64,000 nucleotides of DNA from Ricinus communis (taxonomy: Eukaryota > Streptophyta > Magnoliopsida > Malpighiales > Euphorbiaceae). Below the pieces are notes generated by a model. That model did not search any database, was not told the DNA's origin, and saw nothing but the letters and a program-made list of their open reading frames with translations. Shown here piece by piece: positions 32,346 through 43,544 of this stretch. Position 1 is the stretch's first letter; every line of letters starts with the position of its first letter. Position numbers and translations under genes: made by a program. Location of the stretch: assembly GCF_019578655.1 (NCBI RefSeq), contig NC_063256.1:15066001-15130000 (forward strand), written 5' to 3'.

Positions 32346-34670
32346 TGTCACGACCCGATCTGTGGGCCCATAACCAGCACTAGGGAATGGGTAGGCTTAA
32401 GGCCACAAAGACTTGTAGTAAGCATTACTAATCAACATTTCAAATATGCATATTAAAACGTAATATTAAACCAGTCCGACATTACCATACGCAACTCTCT
32501 AATTGGACAATAATAATACTTCACAATTTGTTACAGATCATATCAAACATAACATATCAAGTATATTATTGCAAAGAATCTAGAATTTAAAATAATTAAA
32601 ATATGAAAGTATAAATTATTTACAATAGGCCTGATGGAGAAGGAAGTCGGACTGTCAAGCGCAAGACGGTGGAGAACCCTAACTGTCTCCTGAAAAATTA
32701 AATTTGAGACTGTCAGCCTTGAGAGTGAGTTAAAATCATATAATCATAAAACAATTACAGTCTTCCCAATATAACAATTATTAAATCAGGATATCATGTC
32801 ATATTATACTAAAATATGTGTCATGCCATAATTTAGAAAGAAATTACAATTTAAATACTTATGGGATGAGTGTCTCAGCAGAATCCTAACCCTAATACCA
32901 GTAGCCTTTCGGCTCTCTTATTCCAATAGATCTGGCGCCCAGAGAGTAAAGCTCAACCAGGGTCCTTAAATCCAGCCTGGACACTTGATTTCCAAATAAA
33001 CCGGCGCCCAGAGAGCAACACTTGACCAGTGACCTTCCTTCGGCAGTGAAACTTCCACAGTCTATAGAGTTATACTCGACCAGGGCAACCCAAAATTTAC
33101 CATTACTACATGTCTCTGATTATTAGCGGTGTGCACGCGGTCCTGATACAACCCATCAGGTGGCATGTTCTACTGTCACCTCATCCCAATGTCACAATCA
33201 TAACATATATAGTAATTATAAACCGTATAAATGTAGGCAAACACGATTTATTTAATAACATATTGAAAATTAAAATTTGGTAGTCTTGTGTGAAGCAACA
33301 TGCAAAATTATGTGTAATACAAAATATTAAAATAACATTAAATCTGATACTAATAATAACGAAAATAAACTTACTATTAATAAGGATATTCGTAATAATT
33401 ATCAACTAATGAAATTACTCATAAAAATGATAATTATAATTATAATAATTATTTATCAATTAGCATTGCATTTAATTTAGACATGACAAGGCACATATGA
33501 TTATATGACTTTTAACTCACAGTTCTGCGGCGCTCTACAGTATGCTCCTACGCCTCGGGTGGAGCTGACTGGATGGACGGATTATCTATTCACAAAAATA
33601 CTCAATTAATAAGATATTCTTAATTTTTCCTAGGCTACACTCCTAGATTAGACTACCTAAAAAAATTTAGACTCAAAAATTCTACCAAAAATTCGCCAGA
33701 ACCTCTTCTAAAATATGGATGTTTACCCCCTGTATAACGAGTCTAGAATCTGCTAGAAACACTTTAAGTATTTTGCAATTATTTAACGGGAGTCGGGCCA
33801 TCAAAACTACATTATTTTTTCCGACTCCGCAACACACCACATATCACAATTATTTTACAGACGGTCCGACATAATATCTATTTCACAACCAACCCACACA
33901 ATTTCTGGCATTTAAACTAATTCAACACAATAATTAATCACCCGCAAATTGCAGCATTTATATTTAAATCATAATTAATTAAATATAATTAAATTAAATT
34001 ATCCAAAATTGATATTTAATAGCAACAATATTTTTTAAAATTATAGAATAATTTATAGGGTCTAAATAAAATTATACCGAGCCAAAAATCTAAAATTCTG
34101 TGCGTTTGGAAAACACCTAGGTCTCGAAGCCGATACTGCCAACGGTGTCAGAATTCGAATGCGGAAGCGCCTATGTGAAGTTTGAGTTGCAGGGAGTTAG
34201 AAAACACAAGAGTTTTAGTTGAACACTCGTCGGAAGGTACCGAATCGAGGCCAAAAAGGAGCTGCTCCAATGAGGCTTGACGGAGGCTGTCAGCGAGGAT
34301 TTCATGGGTAGGAACCTCAGCCCAGGGGTTTCTGGTGGTGTGGAGCTTAATTCCAGCGTCAGCAAGCGGTTAGACGTCGGCAGGCGGCCGATTCAGCGAC
34401 GTCAGCCCCTTTCTTCCTTTGGTCGATGTCTGCAGCGGGAGAAAGGAGGAGGGGGAGGTATGGCCGAGGGAGGGAAAGGAGGAGAAGTCAAGGTGGCGAA
34501 ATTTCACAAGCAACCAAAGGGAGGGGAGAGGGGAGGTTGTCGGTGACGGGAGGAAGAAAAGAAGAAGAGGAAGGAAGGAAAGAGAGGGAGGGAGGGGAAA
34601 GGGAGAGGGAAAAAGGGGAAAAATTTTCCTTTTTCTCTTCTTTTATTATATTTATTTATCTATTTATTTA

Positions 34671-34701
<31 letters not shown>

Positions 34702-34741
34702 TATTATTATTATTTATTATTCTTTTTTACCGATTATTACA
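32346..34741 (-). repeat. 3' LTR of element C
   Basis: About 2,396 bases. The plus strand starts TGTCACGACCCGATCTGTGG and ends CCGATTATTACA. It contains a G/A-rich stretch (34430-34620, plus strand) followed by a (TTA)n microsatellite (34660-34720), both shared with the other LTR at 54829-57179. Open frames in the G/A-rich part are compositional only. Confidence 0.88.
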
Positions 34742-34754
34742 TTTTACCCCCCTT
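34742..34754 (-). promoter_or_regulatory. Polypurine tract of element C
   Basis: The minus strand reads AAGGGGGGTAAAA immediately before the LTR start TGTAATAATCGG. This is the plus-strand DNA primer site. Confidence 0.8.
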
Positions 34755-34798
34755 AGAAAAAAATCCATCCTCGAATTTTAAAAGAAACACGGCTTAAC

Positions 34799-37700
34799 TC
34801 AGGATTGGAACAAATGAGGGTAAAGAATCCTCATTTCCTGCTCGGTCTTTCAGGTACACTCTTGTAATGAATGGTTTCGTCACAGCACCTTAACCATGGG
34901 TATAACTTTAGAGCGCAATTGGCGAACTTGAATAGCCACGATCATAACCAGCTGCTCCTCATAAGTCAAATCTTCGCTTACTTCTATATATTGAGGCTGC
35001 AGCACGTGCAAAGGGTCCGAAATGTACTTCCTTAACATTGATATATGAAATACCGGATGTACATGCGAGAAATTTGGCAGCAAGTCCACCTTGTATGCCA
35101 CCTCTCCAATCCTGTCTATAATCTCAAAGTGTCCCACATAACGAAGGGCCAATTTGCCTTTCTTGCCAAACCGCATCACACCACGCATAGGGGACACCTT
35201 CAAGAACACATACTCACCAACACTGAACTCCACATGCTTCCACTTTGGGTCCGCATAACTTTTCTGCCTATTGAAATCCTGTCTATAATCTCAAAGTGTC
35301 CCACATAACAAAGGGCCAATTTGCCTTTCTTGCCAAACCGCATCACACCACGCATAGGGGACACCTTCAAGAACACATACTCACCAACACTGAAATCCAC
35401 ATGCTTCCACTTTGGGTCCGCATAACTTTTCTGCCTATTGAAAGCTGTCTTCAGCCGCCCGCGGATAATAGGAATCTTTTCTGAAGTGATCCGAACTAAC
35501 TATGGTCCTGCTAACTTCCGTTTGCCAACCTCTTCCCAACATACAGGAGATCTGCACTTTCGGCCATACAATGGCTCATAAGAGGCCATCTTGATGCTTG
35601 CATAGTGGCTGTTGTTATACACGAATTCAATCAACGATAGGTACCAATCCCAATCACTACCAAAATCTATCACGCACATCCGAAGCATATCCTTTAAGGT
35701 CTGAATTGTCCTTTCTGACTGTCCGTCAGTCTGGGGATGAGAAGTTGTTTTGAAGTCCACTATGGTACCAAGCTCTTCTTGTAGCTTTCTCCAAATCTCA
35801 AAGTAAACTGCGGTCCTCTATCAGACATTAGGGAAATAGGATTGCCGTGAAGACTGACAATTCTCTCTAGATACGCTCGTGCATACTTAGCCACAGAATA
35901 AGTAGTCTTCACTAGAAGGAAGTGCGCTGACTTAGTCAATTGGTTCACAATTATCCAAATAGAATCATAACCAGCCGAAATCTTGGGTAAACCTAATACA
36001 ACATAGTAATCCTTTCTCATTTCCACTATGGTATGGGAAGCGGTTGCAATAACCCTGACGGCTTCTGATGCTCTAATTTGACCTGTTGACACATTAGACA
36101 CTTGGAGACAAACTCTACCACATCCCTTTTCATTCCATTCCACCAATAATTTCCTTTCAAATCATGATATATCTTGGTGGAGCATGGATGCATGCTGTAA
36201 GCTGTATAGTGAGCCTCTTCTAAAATCTCCTTTTAGAGATTATCTACATCGGGAACATAAAGCCTATTGCCCATCCTGAGAGTACCATCATCATCTATAG
36301 CAAAATTATTAGCTCGATCCTGCTGCACTTCTTCCAAGATTTTCCGTAACTGTGGGTCCTGATTCTGAGCTAACCTGATTCTGTCAACGTGCACAGACTT
36401 AACCCTGAAATGTGCTAAAAATGCTCCCGACTCTAATACCTCCATTTGCAATCCTTGATCGTACAGTTTATGCAACTCTTTAGTCATGGGTCTCTTCTCT
36501 GAGCTGATATGAGCAAGAATACCTACCGACTTCCTGCTCAAGGCATTTGCCATGACATTTGTTTTACTTGGATGGTAGAGAATATTACAATTATAATCTT
36601 TCAGAAGCTCCAACCATCTCCTCTTTCTCAGATTCAATTCCTTCTGTTGAAGAATATACTTCAAGCTTTTATGGTCTATGTATACCTCGCATGTCTCACT
36701 ATAGAGATAGTGCCTCCAGATCTTTATAGCAAAATTACTACTACCATCTCCAAATCACGAGTAGGATAATTCTGTTCATGCCTCTTTAATTGCCTGGACG
36801 CATAAGCCACTACCTTACCATTCTGCATCAGGACGCAACCCAAACCCACTCTGGAAGCGTCATAATACACCGTGAATCCACCAGTCCCAGAGGGTAAGGT
36901 CAACACTGTGGTCAAGTCAAACAGCCTTCACTGAAACTTCTTCACACGCCACCCAATCGGAACCTGATGTTCTTTTAAGTCAACTTAGTCAAAAGTGCTG
37001 CTACCCTCGAAAAGTCCTGTACAAATCAACGATAGTAGCTTGCTAATCCCATAAAGCTACACACCTCAGTCACTGTTGTCGGTCTCTGCCAATCAGCCAC
37101 CGCCTTCACTTTCTTGAGGTCCACTTGAATGCCCTCTCTAGACACAATGTGTCATAGAAAAGCAACGCTTTCTAACTAAAACTCGCACTTGGAGAGCTTA
37201 GCGTACAACTATTGCTTCCTCAATGTCTGAAGTACCATCCTCAGATGCCACGCGTGCTCCTCTTTGCTTCTGGAGTACACCAAGATATCATTAATGAATA
37301 CAATGATAAAACAGTTCAGAAACTACTTGAACACCTGATCCATCAGATCCATAAAGGCTGCAGGAGCATTAGTGAGTCCAAACGACATTACCAGGAACTA
37401 ATAATGCCCATAACGCATCCTGAATGCCATCTTCGGCACATCTTCCTCATGGATCCTCAACTGGTAATACCCTGATTGCAAATCAATCCTGGAGAAGCAT
37501 GTGGCTCCTTGAAGCTGATCGAATAGATAATCGATGTGAGGAAACAGATACTTGTTACGAACCGTCGCTTTATTCAGCTGTCGGTAATCAATATAGAGGT
37601 GCAAGGTACCATCCTTCTTCTTCACGAACAGAACAAGAGCACCCTACAAAGAGGTACCGGGTCTGATAAAACCTTTATCTAGGAGGTCCTACAATTGCTC

Positions 37701-38238
37701 ATTTAACTCCTTTTACTCGGCTGGTGCCATTCGATAGGGTGGTAAAGAAATAGGTGTTGTACCCAGTACCACATCAATATAGAACTCTATCTCTCTATTA
37801 GGCGGCAATCCCGGTAGCTCTTTCGAAAATACATCGGGAAACTCGCAGACCACCTGAACATCCTCAACAATACTTTTTTCTACCGAGGTATCTCTGATTA
37901 AAGCCAGATATCCCTAACACCCACGGCGAAGCATCCGCCTAGCTGTAATAGCTGACACGAGATTTGATGGAGTAAGTACCTGCTCACCTTTAAAATGAAA
38001 CACCGAGTCCCCTAGGATTCATAAAGTTACTTGCTTTTTTCGGCAGTCTAACATGGTATAACGCATAGCCAACCAATCCATTCCTAAAATTACATCGAAA
38101 TCCATCACGTCCAACATAATTAAATTGGCAACTAAATCTCGACCCTCAACTGACACCGGATATGACGGGAATACAACATCAGTCTTTAAGGCGTCATTTA
38201 ACAGCATAATGACCGACATCGGAACCTGAAGTCTAACC
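34799..38238 (-). pseudogene. Element C protease, reverse transcriptase, RNase H and integrase remains
   Basis: Minus-strand pieces in pol order. Protease tail: LIMLDVMDFDVILGMDWL, 38019-38238. [22 protein letters not shown] and [20 protein letters not shown], 37398-37625; the catalytic motif near 37290 reads FINDILVYS instead of FxDD. RNase [21 protein letters not shown], 36724-36915, with NALSRK at 36540. Integrase core: HFLLVKTTYSVAKYARAYLE, LMSDRGPQFTLRF and the SERTIQTL Glu, 36146-35500. Integrase end and chromodomain-like tail: HVHPVFHISMLRKYISDP to YPHLFQS, stop at 34799. Many stops and frameshifts are present, plus a 167-bp tandem duplication at 35111-35444. Confidence 0.88.
35111..35444. 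repeat. 167-bp tandem duplication in element C integrase
   Basis: CCTGTCTATAATCTCAAAGT starts at 35111 and again at 35278. The copies run in parallel to the phrase TTTCTGCCTATTGAAA and differ at only a few bases. The unit length is not a multiple of three, so it shifts the frame. Confidence 0.9.
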
Positions 38239-39427
38239 GGCCGTGTTGGGTACATCAAACATTAAAGAAAAGGAAGTTCTTAGGGAGCACGGCCACAGAA
38301 AGTAACACGGGCATAAACACCAGCACGTGTTGGGAACATGGTCATCAACACGGTCATGTTGGCTGCGACAGGGGGAATTAATTAAAAGAAAGAAGAGAGG
38401 AAAGAAAGAAAGAGAGCGGGGGAGAACGTCCCTAACCCTAATATTTCTCTCTCTAAGGGTTTTCTGAGCTGGAACCAAGAGAAAAGGAGACTTGGATCAA
38501 GATTTCAATCGGATCCCTTCAAAGATTGAAGATTGGGCGAGGTTCATTGATTGGTTTTCAAATCGAGCAAGAGGAACAAGAATCGATTCAAGATTGAGCA
38601 AGAGGAATTGGGGCTGTTTACTCTCATCCAAGGGTGTAATCGGGTTTTCTCTACCTTTACTCATTATTGTAATTGAATTCTTGTGTATTTTGATAATGAC
38701 CATGATTAGCTAGATTGATTAAATCTATTGAGATTTCTTTACTATGTTGGTTTAGTATTATATTGTTGGATTGTTTGGGTTAGTTTTGTATTCTTCTTGC
38801 TTTCAGTATTAATAAGATAATGCATTATTCATGAGACGTTGTGAAATGTGTGTTTAGATTGCTTTGTGTGATTGAGAAGTCCATTTGGCAATTGGAATTT
38901 TGAATAGCAAGAACTGGTTAATAATCGCTTAGAGATAAGGATAATTAACTAGCTGGATTAAGAATTAACAAAGCTTAATAGAGGCAGATTAAAGCTTAAT
39001 GCTCATTTAAGAATCAATCGTTAGGAAGATATTCCAACTTTAGGTTATTCTGTTTAGGAATTCGGTTATCTCGAGAGAGAAATCGAATTCAGTTAAGAAT
39101 TTATCCACGGGTAGCATAATTAGACTCACCAATCCTGTATTTTTTGGTTGATTGCCAACTAGTTTAGGTTCCCTTTGGGTTTGCTTTCTTATCTTTGTTA
39201 TTTTAGTTATCAATTACTCGTGCATCTTCATTAGAACTTAGCTTGTAGCTATTAGTTAGTTTAGAAATTATTCATCACTAATTTTAGGTTAATATAATAA
39301 AGAACAAAGGAGTAACTCTGGGCTTTCACTTTCCCGAGGAATACGACCTTGATACTCGCCATTAGTGCTAGACTGCATCGATAGGTACATTGCTTTAGAT
39401 TGTAGCTAACACAAGTAGCACACATCA
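38239..39427 (+). repeat. 5' LTR of element D, left-truncated
   Basis: Highly similar to 45281-46469 throughout (for example GGTACATCAAACATTAAAGA against GGTACATCAAACATCAAAGA), ending CACACATCA. The portion equivalent to 45018-45280 is missing. Confidence 0.85.
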
Positions 39428-39433
39428 AGTTTT

Positions 39434-39451
39434 TGGTGCCGTTGTCGGGGA
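39434..39451 (+). promoter_or_regulatory. Primer binding site of element D (tRNA-Asp type, diverged)
   Basis: TGGTGCCGTTGTCGGGGA differs from the E site at two positions, both C-to-T changes. Confidence 0.8.
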
Positions 39452-39567
39452 ATGTTTGAAAACTAGAGTGAAATTTGCTATTTGTTAATTTAGCCATTTT
39501 TTATTTATATTTATTTATGTTTTGTTTGTACATATTTATTTAGTTAAGTTTATGATTCAGATAGTGG

Positions 39568-40850
39568 ATGATAAGGAGGTTCAATACTAAACTCTTTGTA
39601 TTACACGTTGGAAAATGGGATCAGGAACTAAGAGAGTGCTAAAAATTGGGATACCCATGCATCTTTAGAAGCTCGAGTGGAATCGTTTTGCAGGGCTACC
39701 GATCAACTCTCCACTCCTATCCTTTCTTCTTAAGTTTTTTATGATTTTTGTTGTGGTTTACATTTGAGTAATGATTGTTCATTATATAGTGATGTTGCTC
39801 ATTGTTCTTATAACTATGAACAGGTGAATTATACGGGAAGTTGGCCAAATGACTCGTATGGAAGCACCTACAATCAAGAGTTGAGCATTCACTCACCCTT
39901 TGGATAGAGCTTAAATGGCTAAGAACCACTAGAATTTCAGCAGCCTAATCTTGCACTATCAACTCAAGGTGAAGAGTTAGTGTCAGAGGAGCTGATGATG
40001 AGGTTTATTGCAAGTCTTGAGGATAGATTCCAACTAACAGAGAGGATACTTGAAGATCAACAAGCCTCGCTTAAGAACATAGAGCATCAAGTAGGCTTAA
40101 TCTTCAAGTTACTAGTTGAAGAGCAATTGGGAACTCCATCAAACGCTACTGAATCCGAGGAACATTTGAGCACCGTCACTTTGCGTTCAAGTGAGAATTT
40201 TTCTGGATTATCTATTATGTTTGACGATGATGCTTCTGTGCAGGACGACTCTTTGAACATGGAGATAGAACCAGAAAAGGAAGAGGCAAACATGATCCCT
40301 CTGAAAGACTACCAACAGGAACGTACAGTCGATGATGCTGAGTTGTAGTTAGAGGAATTTTTGGTGGATTTTCCACAAGTCCCTTCGATGATGGAAGATG
40401 AGCACGAGTTATCCAATGAATAAGTCTTGGAGGAGCTCGAGTTTCTTCTAGCAAGTGAACCAAGCCAAGGACTAGAGAAAACCATCGACGTTCCTGAAGA
40501 AATTGCCCAACCGTCGATCCTTCCAATTAGTGAAACTTCAGCTTTCAAATTGGAAGAGCCTCTAGAGCATCATGACTACGTGTAATTATATGAGGAGCGA
40601 GTTTTGCCCTTCATACTGGCAGCTTGCTTGATAGTCGGGAAGAGGAAATTGACGATTATCCTTCTAAGCGGATACTTGAAGACATTTTCTTGGAAGAAGG
40701 ATGGATGGTCATCAATCCCTACCGTTTGCTTTTCACCATGAGTCCAGCTAAGAAGACTCATCACATCAAAAAGAAGGGCTTTTGGGAGGCACCCCAAATT
40801 CCATTTTTCAATTTTAATAATTTACCATTTATTGTGAACTCAGTTTGATT
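39568..40850 (+). pseudogene. Residual gag-related coding of element D
   Basis: Starts MIRRFNT, resembling the E gag start. The capsid core is absent. A gag zinc-knuckle-like stretch is readable near 39735 (YDFCCGLHLSNDC; Tyr in place of the first Cys). An open frame 39980-40348 follows with EELMMRFIASLEDRFQLTER, ILEDQQASLKNIEHQVGLIF and STVTLRSSENFS, matching the end of Athila gag. An acidic stretch is then read with stops and a shift to about 40620. Frame 40624-40848 ends HHIKKKGFWEAPQIPFF, the shared pol-side tail. No enzymatic domain is present. Confidence 0.65.
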
Positions 40851-40969
40851 AGATTTTACAGTTTGTTTTTGGTAAGTTTTATTTATGTTGAGTGTATGAG
40901 TTGAGGACTTATTGGTTGTGCAGGTGAGAAAGAGTGAGAAAGTGCTGAGAATCGCAAGTTTTGCATTTT

Positions 40970-41240
40970 CTAGAGATCAACACGAGCGTGTTCAAGACCA
41001 TGTTCATTAACACCGCCCGTGTTCTAATTGAAGAAAATCAAATTAAGATGAACACGTTCATAGTAGGCCACACAGGCATTTATGCCCAACCGTGTCCCTA
41101 ATACGTCCCCGTGTTCCATAAACACGGGTGTGTTCTCAGAAGTTGGTAAGCCAGCATGTTCTAATTCGCTTAACACGGCCCGATATCCAGACTATGTTCA
41201 TGAACATGGCCCCCGTTGGTGAACACGGGCGTGTTCCGTA
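40970..41240. repeat. Internal cluster of AACACGG/CCGTGTT motifs in element D
   Basis: Repeated phrases: AACACCGCCCGTGTTC, CCAACCGTGTCCC, GTCCCCGTGTTCC, AACACGGGTGTGTTC, AACACGGCCCGATATCC, CATGGCCCCCGTTGG, AACACGGGCGTGTTCCG. It sits directly before the TATA-like box at 41248. Confidence 0.7.
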
Positions 41241-41247
41241 CACTGCC

Positions 41248-41255
41248 TATATATA
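41248..41255 (+). promoter_or_regulatory. TATA-like box of a possible internal promoter in element D
   Basis: TATATATA in the context GCCTATATATACC, 8-15 bases after the last GC motif and about 125 bases before the splice donor at 41376. Same arrangement as at 28108 in element E. Confidence 0.45.
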
Positions 41256-41375
41256 CCACTTCATTTTGAAATGATAAAAATTTTTGCTCTCCTTTTAGTT
41301 TTAGCAATTCTCTCCTCTCTTACTCTCTCACTTCTTATTTCTCATCTCGAAGGCTTTGGATATTGCGTTTGTCAA

Positions 41376-41908
41376 GTAAGTACCCTCCAACTTCATTTTC
41401 TGTTATTTTATTTTGATATTAGTTCGAATTTATGTTTTCTTTGTGTTTTCTTTGTGTTTCAATTTTTTTAGTTTATTTTCTTATTTTATTATTTGGTGCA
41501 TGCATTTACATTCATGTTTGTGCTTAATTTTCTTTTGTTTTCTTTAATTTAGTTTATATGCCTAACTTGCTCATATTTTCTATTTTTCTTTTCTACCATT
41601 ATTCATGATTATGATTAATTCTTTATTTTCCTCTTTACTATTATTGTTGGCAGCTAAACAATAGGCTCTGTCATTTATAGTGGACTTTGTTGTATCTGTT
41701 TTATATTAGCATATTGGTTTGCCTTGTGATGGATTATGGCGAAGTTAAACTCCATGTGGATGAATTGAAAATTTAATTGGTTAGCAATAGTTGGCAGTGT
41801 TGTGGATTAAATTTTCTTTGCAGGACATTGAGCGGTTTAATTTTATCAAGTTAAATCGTACGGTTTGTCCATTTTATGCCGTTATGCTGCCAGAATTTCG
41901 TTGATCCT
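41376..41908 (+). other. Possible leader intron of the D 3' ORF
   Basis: The donor GTCAA|GTAAGT at 41376 is followed by about 530 T-rich bases. Plausible acceptors are CTTTGCAG (near 41823) and ATCCTTAG (near 41908). The ORF starts at ATG 41938. Endpoint uncertain. Confidence 0.35.
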
Positions 41909-41937
41909 TAGTACTAAAAATTTCTTTTCGGTGCACC

Positions 41938-43544
41938 ATGTCCACTAGACGAGGATCGGGGAGTTTACAAGAGGAGGCGGACCGATGGTTCCTCTTCCTC
42001 TCGATCGTCAGGCCGCACCGACTAGTTCAGGCCAAATTAGACCACCGCAGTTGCCATCGATTCCTACTTTTCCAAGGGCGGCCCACCTTTGAGCGGTAGA
42101 TATCAATCAATGAGGCACAAAGATTTGGGAAAGGGGCGAGGATAGATCTGTCAAGACTGAAACCGCTTGGACTCTGCAAACCGCAATGTAGATATCTTGA
42201 GATGCCCCCATTTCAGCATTTCTTTGAGATAGTTGAACCAACATATAGGCGTTGACTGTGGAGTTTTCCAGCACTTTCTTTCTGCAGAGCTAGTTGCGGG
42301 ACTTCTAACAACCGGATGCGATCAGTTTCAGACTAGCAAAATAGACTTACACGATGAATGTACAACAGTTTGGGGTACACTTGGGCTTGTGGACTGAGGA
42401 AGATGTAGCTGGAAAGGTTTATAGTTGCTGTATACACACGCCTGGTGTGTCATATCCGCAGATGTGGGCCGAGATTTCTGATGACACTGAGGGGTACAGT
42501 GCCAGCCAGTCCAAGGCGTCTAACTTGCCTAAGGGACTACGGTACTTGCATGCATTGGCTAGGACCATCACTGGTAGGGGAGATAGCGGTGCGCTACTCA
42601 CGGACCTATTTATACTTTACAAGATGCACCAAAGACCAATTCACGAGATGGGATACTTGTTGGCCAGATAGATTAGTGCCTTCTGCAACAACTCAAAGAA
42701 GGTATTTTTCTATTTTGGGACTTACATTACTCGACTAGCTAGGAGCTTAGGAGTTTTGGAGGAGGCGATACCACATCTGACAAAGCTGGGGGTGATGGAG
42801 ATGTTGGGACTTCCCCAATTGGTTAGTATGGGGATGGTGACTCATAGGCAGGGTCCGCTAAGACCAGAGTATAGACTGAGGAATGCTCTCTTGGCAGCAC
42901 TCAGAGAAGAGCGACCTGCCCCATGAGCCCATGGTACACAGGATGTCCCACCTTCTTCTGATATTCCAGAGTCTTCCTCCAGACCATCTACTTCAGCTCC
43001 TTCTGGTTCTTCATCAGCTGTTTTAGGAGTCTCTCCAATTGAGTTTATAGAGCTGCACCTTACAGTGCAGAGGTTGGCAGAGGAGCAGCAGCAGCATTTC
43101 ATTAGATAAGAGACTTTTCAACAGGACCTTTTACAGCGTCAGGCTGAATTTCAGAGCCAGATGATGGCTCAGTTTGAGAGGCAGAGGGCTATGCTTCAGG
43201 CCCTGATTGAGCAGGGAGGTAGGCTAGAGGCCTCTATGGCCAATGACATGTTTGATGATATTTTTGCTACAGACTTTGCACCTGCTTGTCCACAGAGCCG
43301 GGTTCCGAAGCAAAGCCATTTTGACATCCCTCTAACAGATGATCTAGCTTGCCCTCCCTCTCCGATTGAGCACCCTTCAACACAGCAGTCTGACGAGCCT
43401 CCTATTGACGTTGCTCCTGCTGATCCACCATCTCCTGCATGTGACACTACTTCCGATCCTCAGAGAGCAGCCACTCCTCCACCACAAACCAGCCAGCGCC
43501 CTGATATACCTGCTGATGCACCTCTTTTCACTCCGAAGCTATAG
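41938..43544 (+). pseudogene. Athila 3' ORF (ATHILA ORF-1-like) of element D
   Basis: The 5' part is frameshifted. From 42354 one frame continues to TAG 43542 with three in-frame stops (near 42669, 42924 and 43108). The conserved core reads QQFGVHLGLWTEEDVAGKVY, SQSKASNLPKGLRYLHALAR, TITGRGDSG and YFGTYITRLARSLGVLEEAI. It is followed by a Ser/Pro linker, a Gln-rich coiled-coil-like segment (QRLAEEQQQHF, FERQRAMLQALIEQGG) and a Pro-rich end. Same family as 28637 in element E but better preserved downstream. Function not established. Confidence 0.75.

Noticed and set aside
34277..34797. Several overlapping open frames rich in Gly, Arg, Glu, Lys
   Set aside because: They lie in the purine-rich part of an LTR and continue into a (TTA)n microsatellite; no domain. 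The same holds for 56736-57186 and 61426-61793.
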